Assembly (NCBI GenBank): GCA_965237765.1
Contig: OZ250157.1
Span: 992,001-1,056,000 of the forward strand
From: WTGJ01 sp965237765
GTDB lineage: Bacteria; Chloroflexota; Anaerolineae; Aggregatilineales; Phototrophicaceae
Length of the DNA: 64,000 nucleotides
Direction of reading: 5' to 3'
This document shows positions 8,928-16,734 of the stretch, piece after piece (position 1 is the stretch's first letter; each line of letters begins with the position of its first letter). Under the pieces are notes generated by a model, which saw only the letters and a list, made by a program, of their open reading frames with translations, had not been told where the DNA came from and ran no database searches. Position numbers and translations under genes: made by a program.

Positions 8928-9788
8928 TTACTTATCGCGCGTGAGGGCGAAACCAGACATGAATTGCTTCTGCAACGCGATGAAAACGAGCAGCGGCGGG
9001 ATGCTGGCCATCACCGCGCCCAGCATGAGCGGGCCGAAGCTATCGCCCGTCTCTGTGCCGCTAACCAGCGTGCGCAAGCCGACCTGCACCGGTTTCAACG
9101 CCGTCTCCTGCACCACCATCAGCGGCCAGAGGTATTGGTTCCAGGCATACAGGAACTGGATGACGAAGAGCGCCGCGATCGCGTTCCAGCTGATGGGGAT
9201 GAGCACTTTCCAGAGGAACTGCAGCGGGTTGGCGCCGTCGATCTGCGCTGCCTCACTCAGTTCCGACGGGATGCTGGCGAAATGCTGCCGGAAGAGGAAG
9301 GTGGCTGTCGCGCTGGCGATGAAAGGCACAATCATCGCCTCGTAGCCGCCCCATTGCAGCTGGATGCCCACCAACCGGAAGAGGGCGATGGCCATCACCT
9401 CCGTCGGCATCATCAACGTGATGAGCACGAAACCAAAAATGAACCATTTGCCCGGGATGCGGAAAAAGACGAAAGCCATCCCCGCCAACAACGAGATGAC
9501 CGCCTTACCCGTCGTCATGGTGAGGGCGACGATGACCGAATTCAGCATGAAGCGCGGCAGCTGGCGCTGGTTGACCACCAGATCCCAATTGCGCGCCAGG
9601 TACTTGCTCGGCGTCAGCTGATATTTGAATACCTGCGAGTTCGTCTGCGTGGCGACGACGCCCGCGTAATAGACCGGGAAACCCATGATGAGGACGGCCA
9701 CGATGAGGATGAGGTGCGCGTACCAGCGATTCGGCAAACGCTTATGCCAGGGTCGCGGCGGACGTGAGGTCTCGTGCTGGGCTTGCAT
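8928..9788 (-). CDS. Carbohydrate ABC transporter permease (MalG/UgpE type)
   Basis: About 286 residues with six predicted membrane segments and the binding-protein-dependent EAA loop (SELSEAAQIDGANPLQFLWK), which contacts the ATPase. It forms the importer channel with the preceding permease. The start is placed at ATG 9788: the upstream permease stops at 9790 (TAG) and GGAGGG lies just before, so the two are coupled with a one-base gap. No ATPase gene is in the operon; a shared multi-sugar ATPase encoded elsewhere is likely, as is common for MalFG-type importers. Confidence 0.92.
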   Translation of the reverse strand: MQAQHETSRPPRPWHKRLPNRWYAHLILIVAVLIMGFPVYYAGVVATQTNSQVFKYQLTPSKYLARNWDLVVNQRQLPRFMLNSVIVALTMTTGKAVISLLAGMAFVFFRIPGKWFIFGFVLITLMMPTEVMAIALFRLVGIQLQWGGYEAMIVPFIASATATFLFRQHFASIPSELSEAAQIDGANPLQFLWKVLIPISWNAIAALFVIQFLYAWNQYLWPLMVVQETALKPVQVGLRTLVSGTETGDSFGPLMLGAVMASIPPLLVFIALQKQFMSGFALTRDK

Positions 9789-9789
9789 G

Positions 9790-11091
9790 CTACCCTCCAT
9801 ACGTCACGCGGCCGCGGCTGAAGCGGAATTGCACGATCGTCACGCCAATGACGACCGCGAAGAGCAAGAGCGAGCGCGCCGCTGCGCTACCCAGATTGCG
9901 CGCCTCCACACCGACCTCGAAGACCTCATACATCATCGTCGTCGTCGCTTCAACCGGGCCGCCCGCCGTCAAGAAGTCGATCAGGCCGTATGTATCGAAG
10001 AAAGCGTAAGTCGTCGTCGTTACTACCAGGAAGAAGGTGATCGGCGAGAGCAACGGAAAAGTGATGCGGAAGAAGCGCTGGAAGACATTCGCCCCATCGA
10101 TGGCCGCCGCCTCCAACAAATCCTGCGGCACATTCTGCAAACCGGCGATATAGAAAAGGATACAGAAGCCCATGATATTCCAGGTGGAAGCGAGCACGAT
10201 GGTCCACGGCGCGATATCCGGCCGCAAGAGCCAATCCACTTTGAAGCCGAAGAGCGTATCGATGATGTGGTTGAGCACGCCAGCCGTATTATGGAACAAC
10301 AACTGGAAGATGATGCCGGCGATCACCGGCGAGAGTGCGTAGGGCCAGACGAGCAATGTTCGGTAGATGCGCCCGCCTTTGATAGGACGGTAGGCCATCT
10401 GCGCGATGAGTAGCGACAGGCTCAGCGAGAAGAGCACGATCGTCACGGCCAGGAAGAAGCTGACCAGCGCCGTCTTCCCATAATCGGCATCCGAGAGCAG
10501 CCGGTTGAAATTGCGCATACAGACAAAGATCGTCCGCGGCGCGCCCAGTCGGGATAACTTCGTCGAGAGCAAGAAGGTGTCGAACATCGGGTAATAGAGA
10601 AAGACGGCGAGGATGGCGATGGTCGGCGTGAGGAATACAGCGGCGATCAGCCAGGCACTCGGGCCGCGAAACATGCCCTGGCGCGTTTCCGGCGCGCCCA
10701 GCAAGTGCTGCCCCCGCAACCAGCGCATCGCCAGCATCATCACTACGGTATGCGCCAGCACGGCGCCAACGACGAGCAGGATGACGCCGAGCGCGTGGTC
10801 TAAGTTTATACGCAACAGGCCGAACGGCCGGACGTAGGTTTCGCGACCCTGCTCAAAGGGGCAAAAATTGAGCGGCCCCATGAAGATCAGCCCGCCGAGC
10901 AGGGCCGCGCCGCCGCCCATAAACGCGCCCAGCGCTGTCAGCCAATCGGCGCGGCGCTCATTCATCCCGCGCCAGGGCAAATGACGGGTCGTTGCTTCAG
11001 AAAGGGCCAACCGCCGGAAAAGCCACGCGCTCCAGCCCCCACCGACCAGGGCGACCAACGCCAACAATACCACTGGGGGAACGACGTACAT
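9790..11091 (-). CDS. Carbohydrate ABC transporter permease (MalF/UgpA type)
   Basis: 433 residues, longer than the usual 290-310 because of an N-terminal extension with extra membrane segments (about residues 1-135) before the six-helix MalF-like core. The EAA loop reads LLEAAAIDGANVFQRFFRITFP. It pairs with the downstream MalG-like permease. ATG 11091 has an AGGAG about 13 bases upstream, slightly long spacing. The gene follows the binding-protein gene after a 105-bp gap holding a stem-loop. Confidence 0.9.
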   Translation of the reverse strand: MYVVPPVVLLALVALVGGGWSAWLFRRLALSEATTRHLPWRGMNERRADWLTALGAFMGGGAALLGGLIFMGPLNFCPFEQGRETYVRPFGLLRINLDHALGVILLVVGAVLAHTVVMMLAMRWLRGQHLLGAPETRQGMFRGPSAWLIAAVFLTPTIAILAVFLYYPMFDTFLLSTKLSRLGAPRTIFVCMRNFNRLLSDADYGKTALVSFFLAVTIVLFSLSLSLLIAQMAYRPIKGGRIYRTLLVWPYALSPVIAGIIFQLLFHNTAGVLNHIIDTLFGFKVDWLLRPDIAPWTIVLASTWNIMGFCILFYIAGLQNVPQDLLEAAAIDGANVFQRFFRITFPLLSPITFFLVVTTTTYAFFDTYGLIDFLTAGGPVEATTTMMYEVFEVGVEARNLGSAAARSLLLFAVVIGVTIVQFRFSRGRVTYGG

Positions 11092-11118
11092 GCGGGCGGC
11101 GCGCTCCTATAAGTACGA

Positions 11119-11155
11119 GCGGGGCAACGCCGCAATTATAGCCACGCTGCCCCGC
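11119..11155 (-). promoter_or_regulatory. Intercistronic stem-loop between binding-protein and permease genes
   Basis: Arms GCGGGGCA (11119-11126) and TGCCCCGC (11148-11155) form a perfect 8-bp stem. It lies between the binding-protein stop and the first permease start, where such hairpins protect the upstream mRNA or reduce read-through (precedent: malE-malF). Function here is inferred. Confidence 0.6.
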
Positions 11156-11196
11156 TTTTCAAAACACTATGCCTTCATTAATGAAAGCCGGAAAGT

Positions 11197-12564
11197 CTAC
11201 TCGCCTACGTAGAGCAGGTTGTATTCCTCAAGCAGGACATTCGCTTCTTCCTGAGCTTCCGCCAGGATGGCCGCGACATCGCCGCCGAGCAACATCGCGT
11301 CCTCGATCGCCTGCGTGATGATATTGCGCGTCTCGACGAAGGTGCCAAAGATCGCGCCCTGCGTGGCGATGGTGACCTGGGAATCGCCCAGCTGGATGCT
11401 GGCCGTTAGGAAGTTCGGGTTCGCTTCGTACCAACCCTGGCTTTCCAGCAGCTCAATCGAGCTGTTGCGCACGGGGACATAGCCGCTGGTCTGGTGCCAG
11501 GAGGCCGAATTCTCAGTGTTGGAGAAGAAGAGCAGGAAGGCCATCGCCCCATCTTCCACCTCGGGATCCAGCCCATCGGTGATCCACATCGTAGCGCCAC
11601 CGAGGATATTGCCCGTCCAGCCCACTTCGCCGTCATAGACCATCATACTGGTCCGGACTTCCATGTCGTTATCGGCCGCGTTCATCATGATGCCACCGGC
11701 GCTGGCGCTGCTGGTCATGATGAAGGGAATCTGCTGGGCGTTGAAGGCCTGGACCGTGCCCGGCCAATCGCGCTGGACGCCGGGGTAGGCATAGTACCCG
11801 GCTGCGTACATGTCCTTATGCCATTCCACGATGTTGATGGCGGCTTCGCTGGTCAATTGCACATCGGTCGGGCGCGCATCGCGGCCGTTGCCGTTGTTCA
11901 CCAGCTCCGTGTTCTGCTGCGCCAACCATTGCTCAAAGAACCAGCCATGGTTTGGCCAGACGATGCAACCATTGATCGTGCCGTCATCCATCAGCGGCTG
12001 CAACTGCGCGCAGGCCGCCTCCACCTCTTGCCAGGTCTCAGGCAAGTCTTCGATGCCTACCTGGTCGAGGATGGTCTGATTCGCGTAGAGGATGGGCGTG
12101 GAGGTGTTCCAGGCGACCGACGACCATGCGCCGCCAATCGTGTAGTAGCTGGAGACGACGGGGATGATATCGTCAAAATCCACCGGCTGCCCGAGCACTT
12201 CCGTGCGGTCACCGATGATTTCGCTGGCCGGTTTGAAATAGTCACTATCGATGGCGAACTGCGTGCCGACTTCGAAGAGCTGCATGATGGCCGGCGGGCT
12301 GCCCTGCTCCTGCGCGAGGATGTAGCTATCCAGCAGCGGCTCGTAATCGGAAAATTCGTGGATGTTGACGACGTACTGCGGGAACATGGCAGTGAATTCA
12401 GCAGCGCGTTCCTTGGCCCAATCAAGTCGATGGTCGGTAAAACCAATGAGCGCATCCAGCTCGCAGGGCGATTCGGCCGTACAGCTTTGCGCGGCCACTG
12501 GCGCTACCAGTACCAAGGCGGCCAGCAAAAGGCCGCTAACGAACAAGAACTTGCGGGTGTTCAT
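11197..12564 (-). CDS. Carbohydrate ABC transporter substrate-binding protein (UgpB-like)
   Basis: 455 residues from ATG 12564, which has GGGAGG at good spacing; the longer frame to 12621 has no such site. The N-terminus is a signal peptide ending VAPVAAQS, so the protein is exported. The mature part matches family-1 extracellular solute-binding proteins of the glycerol-3-phosphate/sugar group: residues such as FEVGTQFAIDSDYFKPA and WWN-like SVAWNTSTPILYANQ segments line the hinge and ligand cleft in that group. It delivers substrate to the two downstream permeases; the ligand is unknown. Confidence 0.9.
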   Translation of the reverse strand: MNTRKFLFVSGLLLAALVLVAPVAAQSCTAESPCELDALIGFTDHRLDWAKERAAEFTAMFPQYVVNIHEFSDYEPLLDSYILAQEQGSPPAIMQLFEVGTQFAIDSDYFKPASEIIGDRTEVLGQPVDFDDIIPVVSSYYTIGGAWSSVAWNTSTPILYANQTILDQVGIEDLPETWQEVEAACAQLQPLMDDGTINGCIVWPNHGWFFEQWLAQQNTELVNNGNGRDARPTDVQLTSEAAINIVEWHKDMYAAGYYAYPGVQRDWPGTVQAFNAQQIPFIMTSSASAGGIMMNAADNDMEVRTSMMVYDGEVGWTGNILGGATMWITDGLDPEVEDGAMAFLLFFSNTENSASWHQTSGYVPVRNSSIELLESQGWYEANPNFLTASIQLGDSQVTIATQGAIFGTFVETRNIITQAIEDAMLLGGDVAAILAEAQEEANVLLEEYNLLYVGE

Positions 12565-12630
12565 GATGAGATGCCTCCCTAATCGAAGAACGATTGCTGG
12601 CCGAGATCGCCAGACGACCAATAGCCTGCC

Positions 12631-12707
12631 AGCGTAACACTAGTGTAACACCAGCGTAACATTGGCGCAACATCAGCGTAACACTAGCGCAACATCAGCC
12701 TAACGCA
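12631..12707. repeat. 11-bp tandem array upstream of the sugar ABC operon
   Basis: Seven consecutive 11-bp units: 12631, 12642, 12653, 12664, 12675, 12686 and 12697. Consensus AGCGTAACAYY. A similar unit in the opposite orientation, AATGTTACGCG, lies at 12773-12783. The array sits 67-143 bp upstream of the binding-protein start. An 11-bp period puts every unit on nearly the same DNA face, which would suit cooperative binding of a regulator. Confidence 0.85.
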
Positions 12708-12822
12708 TAATGAAGCGCGCGGCAAATCGCAAACGACCAGCTGCCGCAGTATAGGCGAATTCGCTTTACAGGAATGTTACGCGCCGGCGAAAGTTCCGTT
12801 GCGCGGCTGTGTAGATTTGGGG

Positions 12823-13271
12823 CTAATCGTTGGAATACAAATCGATGGCTATCCCGGCGCCATTGATCTTGCGAAATTGAGGGAAGTGTTTCTTGTTTGC
12901 GGTAACGACTCGCATTCCATGGAAATAGGCGCTCGACGCGATATAACAGTCGTTGAACTCGGGCAGGGAGAGTTTGTTCTTACTACGCTCATTCTTCTCC
13001 CTGAGCTCCTGCTGAATGATTTCGGCGTGTTTTTCGATGTCGGGGGAAGCCCTATCACCGGACATGGCCGAAGCGCTTGATACAAATCTTCATCAGTCCA
13101 GTCGTCAGTCCTACCCAATCTCAATTCCTAATAAGTAATAAATGAATAGCAAACACTGACCCCAGGTAGGCGAGATTGTTGGATTAACTCAAGCGCTGCT
13201 GGTCGCTCACGTTCATAATCAATGAAAACATTCGTATCAAAGAGATAGCCATTCCCCGGAATCAATTCCAT
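12823..13271 (-). pseudogene. PIN-domain (VapC-like) toxin, inactivated
   Basis: Reading from ATG 13271 the frame gives the PIN N-terminus GYLFDTNVFIDYE with the first catalytic Asp. It is interrupted by TAG at 13128-13130, then continues as ELRLGRTDDW to a run of five C bases (13042-13046 on the plus strand), where a frame change is needed to reach the C-terminal PIN half LPEFNDCYIASSAYFHGMRVVTANKKHF. That half has the expected Asp and the VVTANxKHF strand. One nonsense codon plus one frameshift means no full toxin is made. It directly follows the small gene at 13281-13538, the arrangement of a toxin-antitoxin pair. Confidence 0.8.
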
Positions 13272-13280
13272 CGCGGCCCG

Positions 13281-13538
13281 CTACTCCTGTATGGGAAGGC
13301 CTTTGCGAAAATCTCTGGGCCCGCTGAGCATCTCATCCCGATTATCCGTATCACCCTGCGCCATTCGACGTGCCCGAATCCGCTCGATCGCCTCCCGTTG
13401 CTCCCGCCACATCGGATGATCGGGCGGGGGTTTCCAGGAATTCGCAGGGTTATGGGGCGCAGTTGGATCTGCCTTGGAATTGGCTTTGCCGGCCATGGGG
13501 TCCTGCGCTTTGATCCGCTTCTTCTTGTTCTTGGCCAT
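13281..13538 (-). CDS. Small basic protein, probable antitoxin partner of the PIN pseudogene
   Basis: 85 residues, Lys/Arg-rich N-terminus (MAKNKKKRIKAQDP), proline-rich middle, and a helical charged C-terminus (REAIERIRARRMAQGDTDNRDE). AAAGGTG lies at good spacing before ATG 13538. It ends nine bases before the ATG of the PIN-domain pseudogene, the usual order antitoxin then toxin. No named antitoxin fold is recognised, so the role is inferred from position alone. With a dead toxin it would be under no selection as an antitoxin. Confidence 0.55.
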   Translation of the reverse strand: MAKNKKKRIKAQDPMAGKANSKADPTAPHNPANSWKPPPDHPMWREQREAIERIRARRMAQGDTDNRDEMLSGPRDFRKGLPIQE

Positions 13539-13620
13539 GACCGATCACCTTTCTTCGCCCGCTGCCCCCACAATATACCTCAATTTCCCCTACCCTCGTT
13601 CCGCCGCGCCGTCGCCTTTG

Positions 13621-13646
13621 CGCGCCGCTTTAGCGCGCCGCTTTAG
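13621..13646. repeat. 13-bp direct repeat at the end of arsM
   Basis: CGCGCCGCTTTAG occurs twice back to back (13621-13633 and 13634-13646), spanning the arsM stop region. Probably simple slippage. Confidence 0.7.
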
Positions 13647-14375
13647 CGGCCGTGATGCGCACGCTGAAAATCGGCGGCATACCCTCTCGTACCGACACGA
13701 TGCCGCTGGCGTCCACCTGACTGACGACCGCCACCTCCATAAAGCCCGCCGCTCGCAACCCGCCAAGATATTGCGAGAGCGGGACAGCGCCCGTCACGCA
13801 TTCGGCCCATTGGTTGAGGTCGGCGCGCAGCTCGGGCGAGAATTCGCCATCAGTGACTATATCGCTGACGGAGATGCGCCCACCAGGTTTCAGCACGCGA
13901 TACGCTTGCCGAAAGGCGGCCGCTTTATCCGGCACCAGGTTGATGACGCAGTTGGAGAGGATGACGTCGATCGTCTCATCGTCGACAGGCAGCGCTTCCA
14001 GTTGCCCATAGCGGAATTCTACCTGGTCGAGCCCCAACCGATCGCGCGTGGCCTCGGCGCGCTCCAGCATGGCGGGCGTCATATCCACGCCGATCACCGC
14101 CCACTTCGCCCAACCTGCTCCGCCGCCAGGAAACAGTCAATCCCACCGCCGCTGCCCAGGTCCAGCACACTCTCGCCGGGTCGCAAGCTGGCGATGGTCA
14201 CCGGGTCGCCACAACCCAGTGACAGTTCTACAACCTCCTCCGGCAGGTTCGCCAGTTGTTCCATATCGTAAAGCTCAAGTTTGGTGCCCGTGCTGCCATC
14301 GGCGCAGCAACAGCAACCTGCCTTAGCGATGCGCCCATAATTCTCGCGGACGACCAGGTGAATTTCCTCAGACAT
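13630..14375 (-). pseudogene. arsM: Arsenite S-adenosylmethyltransferase ArsM, single frameshift
   Basis: Two overlapping frames together make a full-length ArsM (about 248 residues). The first (start ATG 14375, good AGGAGGG site) carries the N-terminal Cys cluster GCCCC and the SAM motif VLDLGSGGGIDCFLAA; it ends prematurely at SGR. The second resumes with VIGVDMTPAMLERA, the family's SNCVINLVPDK and the late ECVTGA cysteine. Adding one G near 14097 restores the usual GR-VIGVDMT sequence. The enzyme would methylate trivalent arsenic. Either a recent inactivation or an assembly error. Confidence 0.85.
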
Positions 14376-14411
14376 CGCGCCCTCCTGCTGCCGAATCGAA
14401 CCGCATTCATG

Positions 14412-14434
14412 CCATCAGACATAATGACAGATGG
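14412..14434. promoter_or_regulatory. Imperfect 23-bp inverted repeat in the arsM/oxidase divergent region
   Basis: CCATCAGACAT and ATGACAGATGG flank one central base; nine of eleven positions pair. It lies 38 bp upstream of the arsM start in the 118-bp gap between divergent genes, a plausible operator, possibly for an arsenic-responsive repressor. Identity of the regulator is not visible. Confidence 0.45.
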
Positions 14435-14480
14435 CAACCTTACTGGATTGTCACTTTCGTTATCCAACAGCGCCCCCTGC

Positions 14481-14486
14481 TATACT
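14481..14486 (+). promoter_or_regulatory. -10 box TATACT, leaderless-type promoter
   Basis: TATACT ends 7 bases before ATG 14494, so transcription would begin at or beside the start codon and the oxidase mRNA would be leaderless. No good -35 box is seen. Confidence 0.5.
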
Positions 14487-14493
14487 CGCGCGC

Positions 14494-15504
14494 ATGTTTC
14501 CCGCCTCCATCGAACACCCGCCCGTCACCATCCTCGGCGCGGGCATCAGTGGCCTCTCCTGCGGCATCCGCCTCGCCGAAGCCGGCTTCTCCCCCACCAT
14601 CCTCGCCCGCGATCTCCCCCCGCATACCACCGCCCACGCCGCCGCTGCCATCTGGTATATCTTCGCCGCCGAGCCCATCGAGCGCACGCACGCCTGGGCG
14701 CTGACCACCCTCCACGAGTTCTACCGCCTCCTCGATTCCGGCCGCGGGCCAGCCATCGGCCTCTCCCCCTGTCGTATGTTGGAAGTATTCGCCGACCCCC
14801 AATCCGATCCCTGGTATGCGCCGCACCTCCGCTTCTTCCAGCGCGCCGCCCCCGCCGATATCCCCGCCGGTTATGCCGACGCCTTCCACACCGAACTGCC
14901 CATCATCCACCCCGCCCGCTATATGCCCTACCTGCTCGAACGCTACCGCGCCCTCGGCGGCGCTATCATCCAGCGCGAAATCGCCACCCTCGCCGAAATC
15001 AGCGCGCCGCAGCAACTCCTCATCAATTGCAGTGGCGTCTGGGCGCAGCAGCTCGCCGATGACCCCGCCGTCTACCCCCTGCGCGGCCAGACCATCGTCG
15101 TCGCGCCCGTCCCCGTCCCCAGTTTCCTCGACGAGAGCGATATCGACCGCATCGCCCACATCTTCCACCGCGGCGAAGACATCATCCTCGGCGGGCTGGC
15201 GGAAGCGGATAATTGGGACGAGCAGCCAGACCCCACCATCAGCGCCGCCATCCTGGAACGCACGGTGGCGATCGCCCCCCAACTGCGCGGCGCCGAAATC
15301 CTCGCCGAGCAGGTCGGCCTCCGCCCCGGCCGCCATGAGGTGCGCCTCGAGCGTGAAGATTTCGCCGATGGTCGCGCCATCATCCACAATTACGGTCATG
15401 GCGGCGCCGGCTTCACCCTCTCCTGGGGCTGCGCGGATGAAGTCGTCACCCTCGCCCGCGAATGGCAGGCGGCCGCTGCCCGCGACCACACCGCAACAAC
15501 CTGA
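14494..15504 (+). CDS. FAD-dependent D-amino-acid-oxidase-like oxidoreductase
   Basis: 336 residues. The N-terminus has the FAD-binding GAGISGLSCGIRLAEAG loop, followed by AAAAIWYIF. Typical DAO segments follow: INCSGVWAQQL with VYPLRGQ, and near the C-terminus VGLRPGRHEVRLE and HNYGHGGAGFTLSWGCA, where the conserved Arg and Tyr bind the substrate carboxylate and the glycines contact FAD. It would oxidise a D-amino acid or related amine to the imino acid, giving hydrogen peroxide. Start ATG 14494 is chosen because homology begins right after it and a -10 box is close; the frame opens earlier, at 14431. Confidence 0.88.
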   Translation: MFPASIEHPPVTILGAGISGLSCGIRLAEAGFSPTILARDLPPHTTAHAAAAIWYIFAAEPIERTHAWALTTLHEFYRLLDSGRGPAIGLSPCRMLEVFADPQSDPWYAPHLRFFQRAAPADIPAGYADAFHTELPIIHPARYMPYLLERYRALGGAIIQREIATLAEISAPQQLLINCSGVWAQQLADDPAVYPLRGQTIVVAPVPVPSFLDESDIDRIAHIFHRGEDIILGGLAEADNWDEQPDPTISAAILERTVAIAPQLRGAEILAEQVGLRPGRHEVRLEREDFADGRAIIHNYGHGGAGFTLSWGCADEVVTLAREWQAAAARDHTATT

Positions 15505-15527
15505 ACGAATGCGCCAGCGCCCTCCCC

Positions 15528-15533
15528 TATAAT
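15528..15533 (+). promoter_or_regulatory. -10 box TATAAT upstream of the molybdoenzyme gene
   Basis: A perfect TATAAT lies 27 bases before ATG 15561, after the oxidase stop, so the next gene probably has its own promoter. No clear -35 box. Confidence 0.5.
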
Positions 15534-15560
15534 CCTTGCGCGCCAAGGGAGCGAGAACAG

Positions 15561-16649
15561 ATGGATTTCGGCAAAGACGAGCGCTTCATCGCGCATACGC
15601 GACAGCCGCTGAATGGTGGGCCGCCGCTGAATCAATTGCGCGCCGCTTTCCGCACGCCGACTGAGCGCTTCTTCGTCCGCAACCACGCGCCCGTCCCCAC
15701 GATCGACGCGGAGTCCTTTCGGTTGGAAGTTGGCGGGTTGGTGGAGCGGCCCCTGAGCCTGAGCCTGGGTGAACTGCGGCGCGATTTCCCACAACACGAT
15801 TTGATCGCCACCCTGCAATGCGCGGGCAACCGGCGCGACGAAATGCTGAGCGGCGAGCAACTGGGGAAAGCCGTCCCCTGGGGCAGCGAGGCGATCGGGA
15901 ACGCCAGCTGGCAGGGCGCCCGCCTGGCCGATATCCTCGTCGCCGCCGGCCTGCGCGCCGAAGCCGCCCACCTCGTCGCCCTCGGCCTCGATGACTGCTC
16001 GGCGGAAACGGGCGATACCGATGAGCGCGGCTTCGGCGGCTCCATCCCGCTGGCCAAAGCGCTCGCCCCCGAAACCCTGCTCGCCTACGGCATGAATGGC
16101 GCGCCCTTGCCAGCGGTGCATGGCGGGCCGCTGCGCTTGCTGGTGCCCGGCTATATCGGCGCGCGCAGCGTCAAGTGGCTCGGCCGCCTGACACTGGCCG
16201 CCGCGCCCTCCACCAATCACTACCAGGCGCGCTCCTATAAGATCTTCCCGCCCGAAACCCGCGCGCAGACGGCCGATTGGGGAGCGGGCGAAATGCTGGG
16301 CGAGCTATGGGTGAACGCGGTGATCTGCTTGCCCGCCCCGGGGCAAGTCATCCCGGCGGGTCGGGTGCGCGTCGCCGGCTATGCGCAAAGCGGCGCGCCC
16401 ATCGCTGCCGTGGAGCTATCGGCCGATGGCGGGCAATCTTGGCAACCGGCCGCGCTGACGGCCCCATCGGCCCCCTGGGCCTGGCGTTTTTGGGAGACGA
16501 CGCTGGAATTGCCACCCGGCGAGCACGAGCTATGGGCGCGCGCATGTGATGTGGAAGGGAACACGCAGCCACCCGAACTCGCACCCACCTGGAATTTCAA
16601 AGGCTACCGCGTCCACCACTGGCAGAGGCGGCGCATCGTCGTCCGCTGA
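15561..16649 (+). CDS. Sulfite-oxidase-family molybdopterin oxidoreductase
   Basis: 362 residues from ATG 15561 (GGGAG ribosome site; the open frame starts earlier at 15462 without support). The Moco domain contains the molybdenum-ligand Cys in ATLQCAGNRRDEM and the cofactor/substrate segments VHGGPLRLLVPGYIGARSVKWL and NHYQARSYK. The C-terminal 100 residues form the Ig-like dimerisation domain typical of plant-type sulfite oxidases. There is no heme b5 domain and no signal peptide, so it should be cytosolic with another electron acceptor. Sulfite to sulfate is the likely reaction but the natural substrate is uncertain. Confidence 0.88.
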   Translation: MDFGKDERFIAHTRQPLNGGPPLNQLRAAFRTPTERFFVRNHAPVPTIDAESFRLEVGGLVERPLSLSLGELRRDFPQHDLIATLQCAGNRRDEMLSGEQLGKAVPWGSEAIGNASWQGARLADILVAAGLRAEAAHLVALGLDDCSAETGDTDERGFGGSIPLAKALAPETLLAYGMNGAPLPAVHGGPLRLLVPGYIGARSVKWLGRLTLAAAPSTNHYQARSYKIFPPETRAQTADWGAGEMLGELWVNAVICLPAPGQVIPAGRVRVAGYAQSGAPIAAVELSADGGQSWQPAALTAPSAPWAWRFWETTLELPPGEHELWARACDVEGNTQPPELAPTWNFKGYRVHHWQRRRIVVR

Positions 16650-16734
16650 TTCTCTCCCTCCCCCCCATCCTTTCTGATAGACTCGCTTAAACAGTGACGA
16701 TCGCTGTCTGGTACGAACGAAAGGAAGAAGAAAC

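Noticed and set aside
12631..12707. Replication-origin iterons
   Set aside because: No initiator gene, no DnaA boxes or AT-rich unwinding segment nearby; position fits a promoter.
14440..15546. Long antisense frame opposite the flavoenzyme
   Set aside because: Gly/Asp/Glu-rich shadow of the sense gene with no recognisable motifs.
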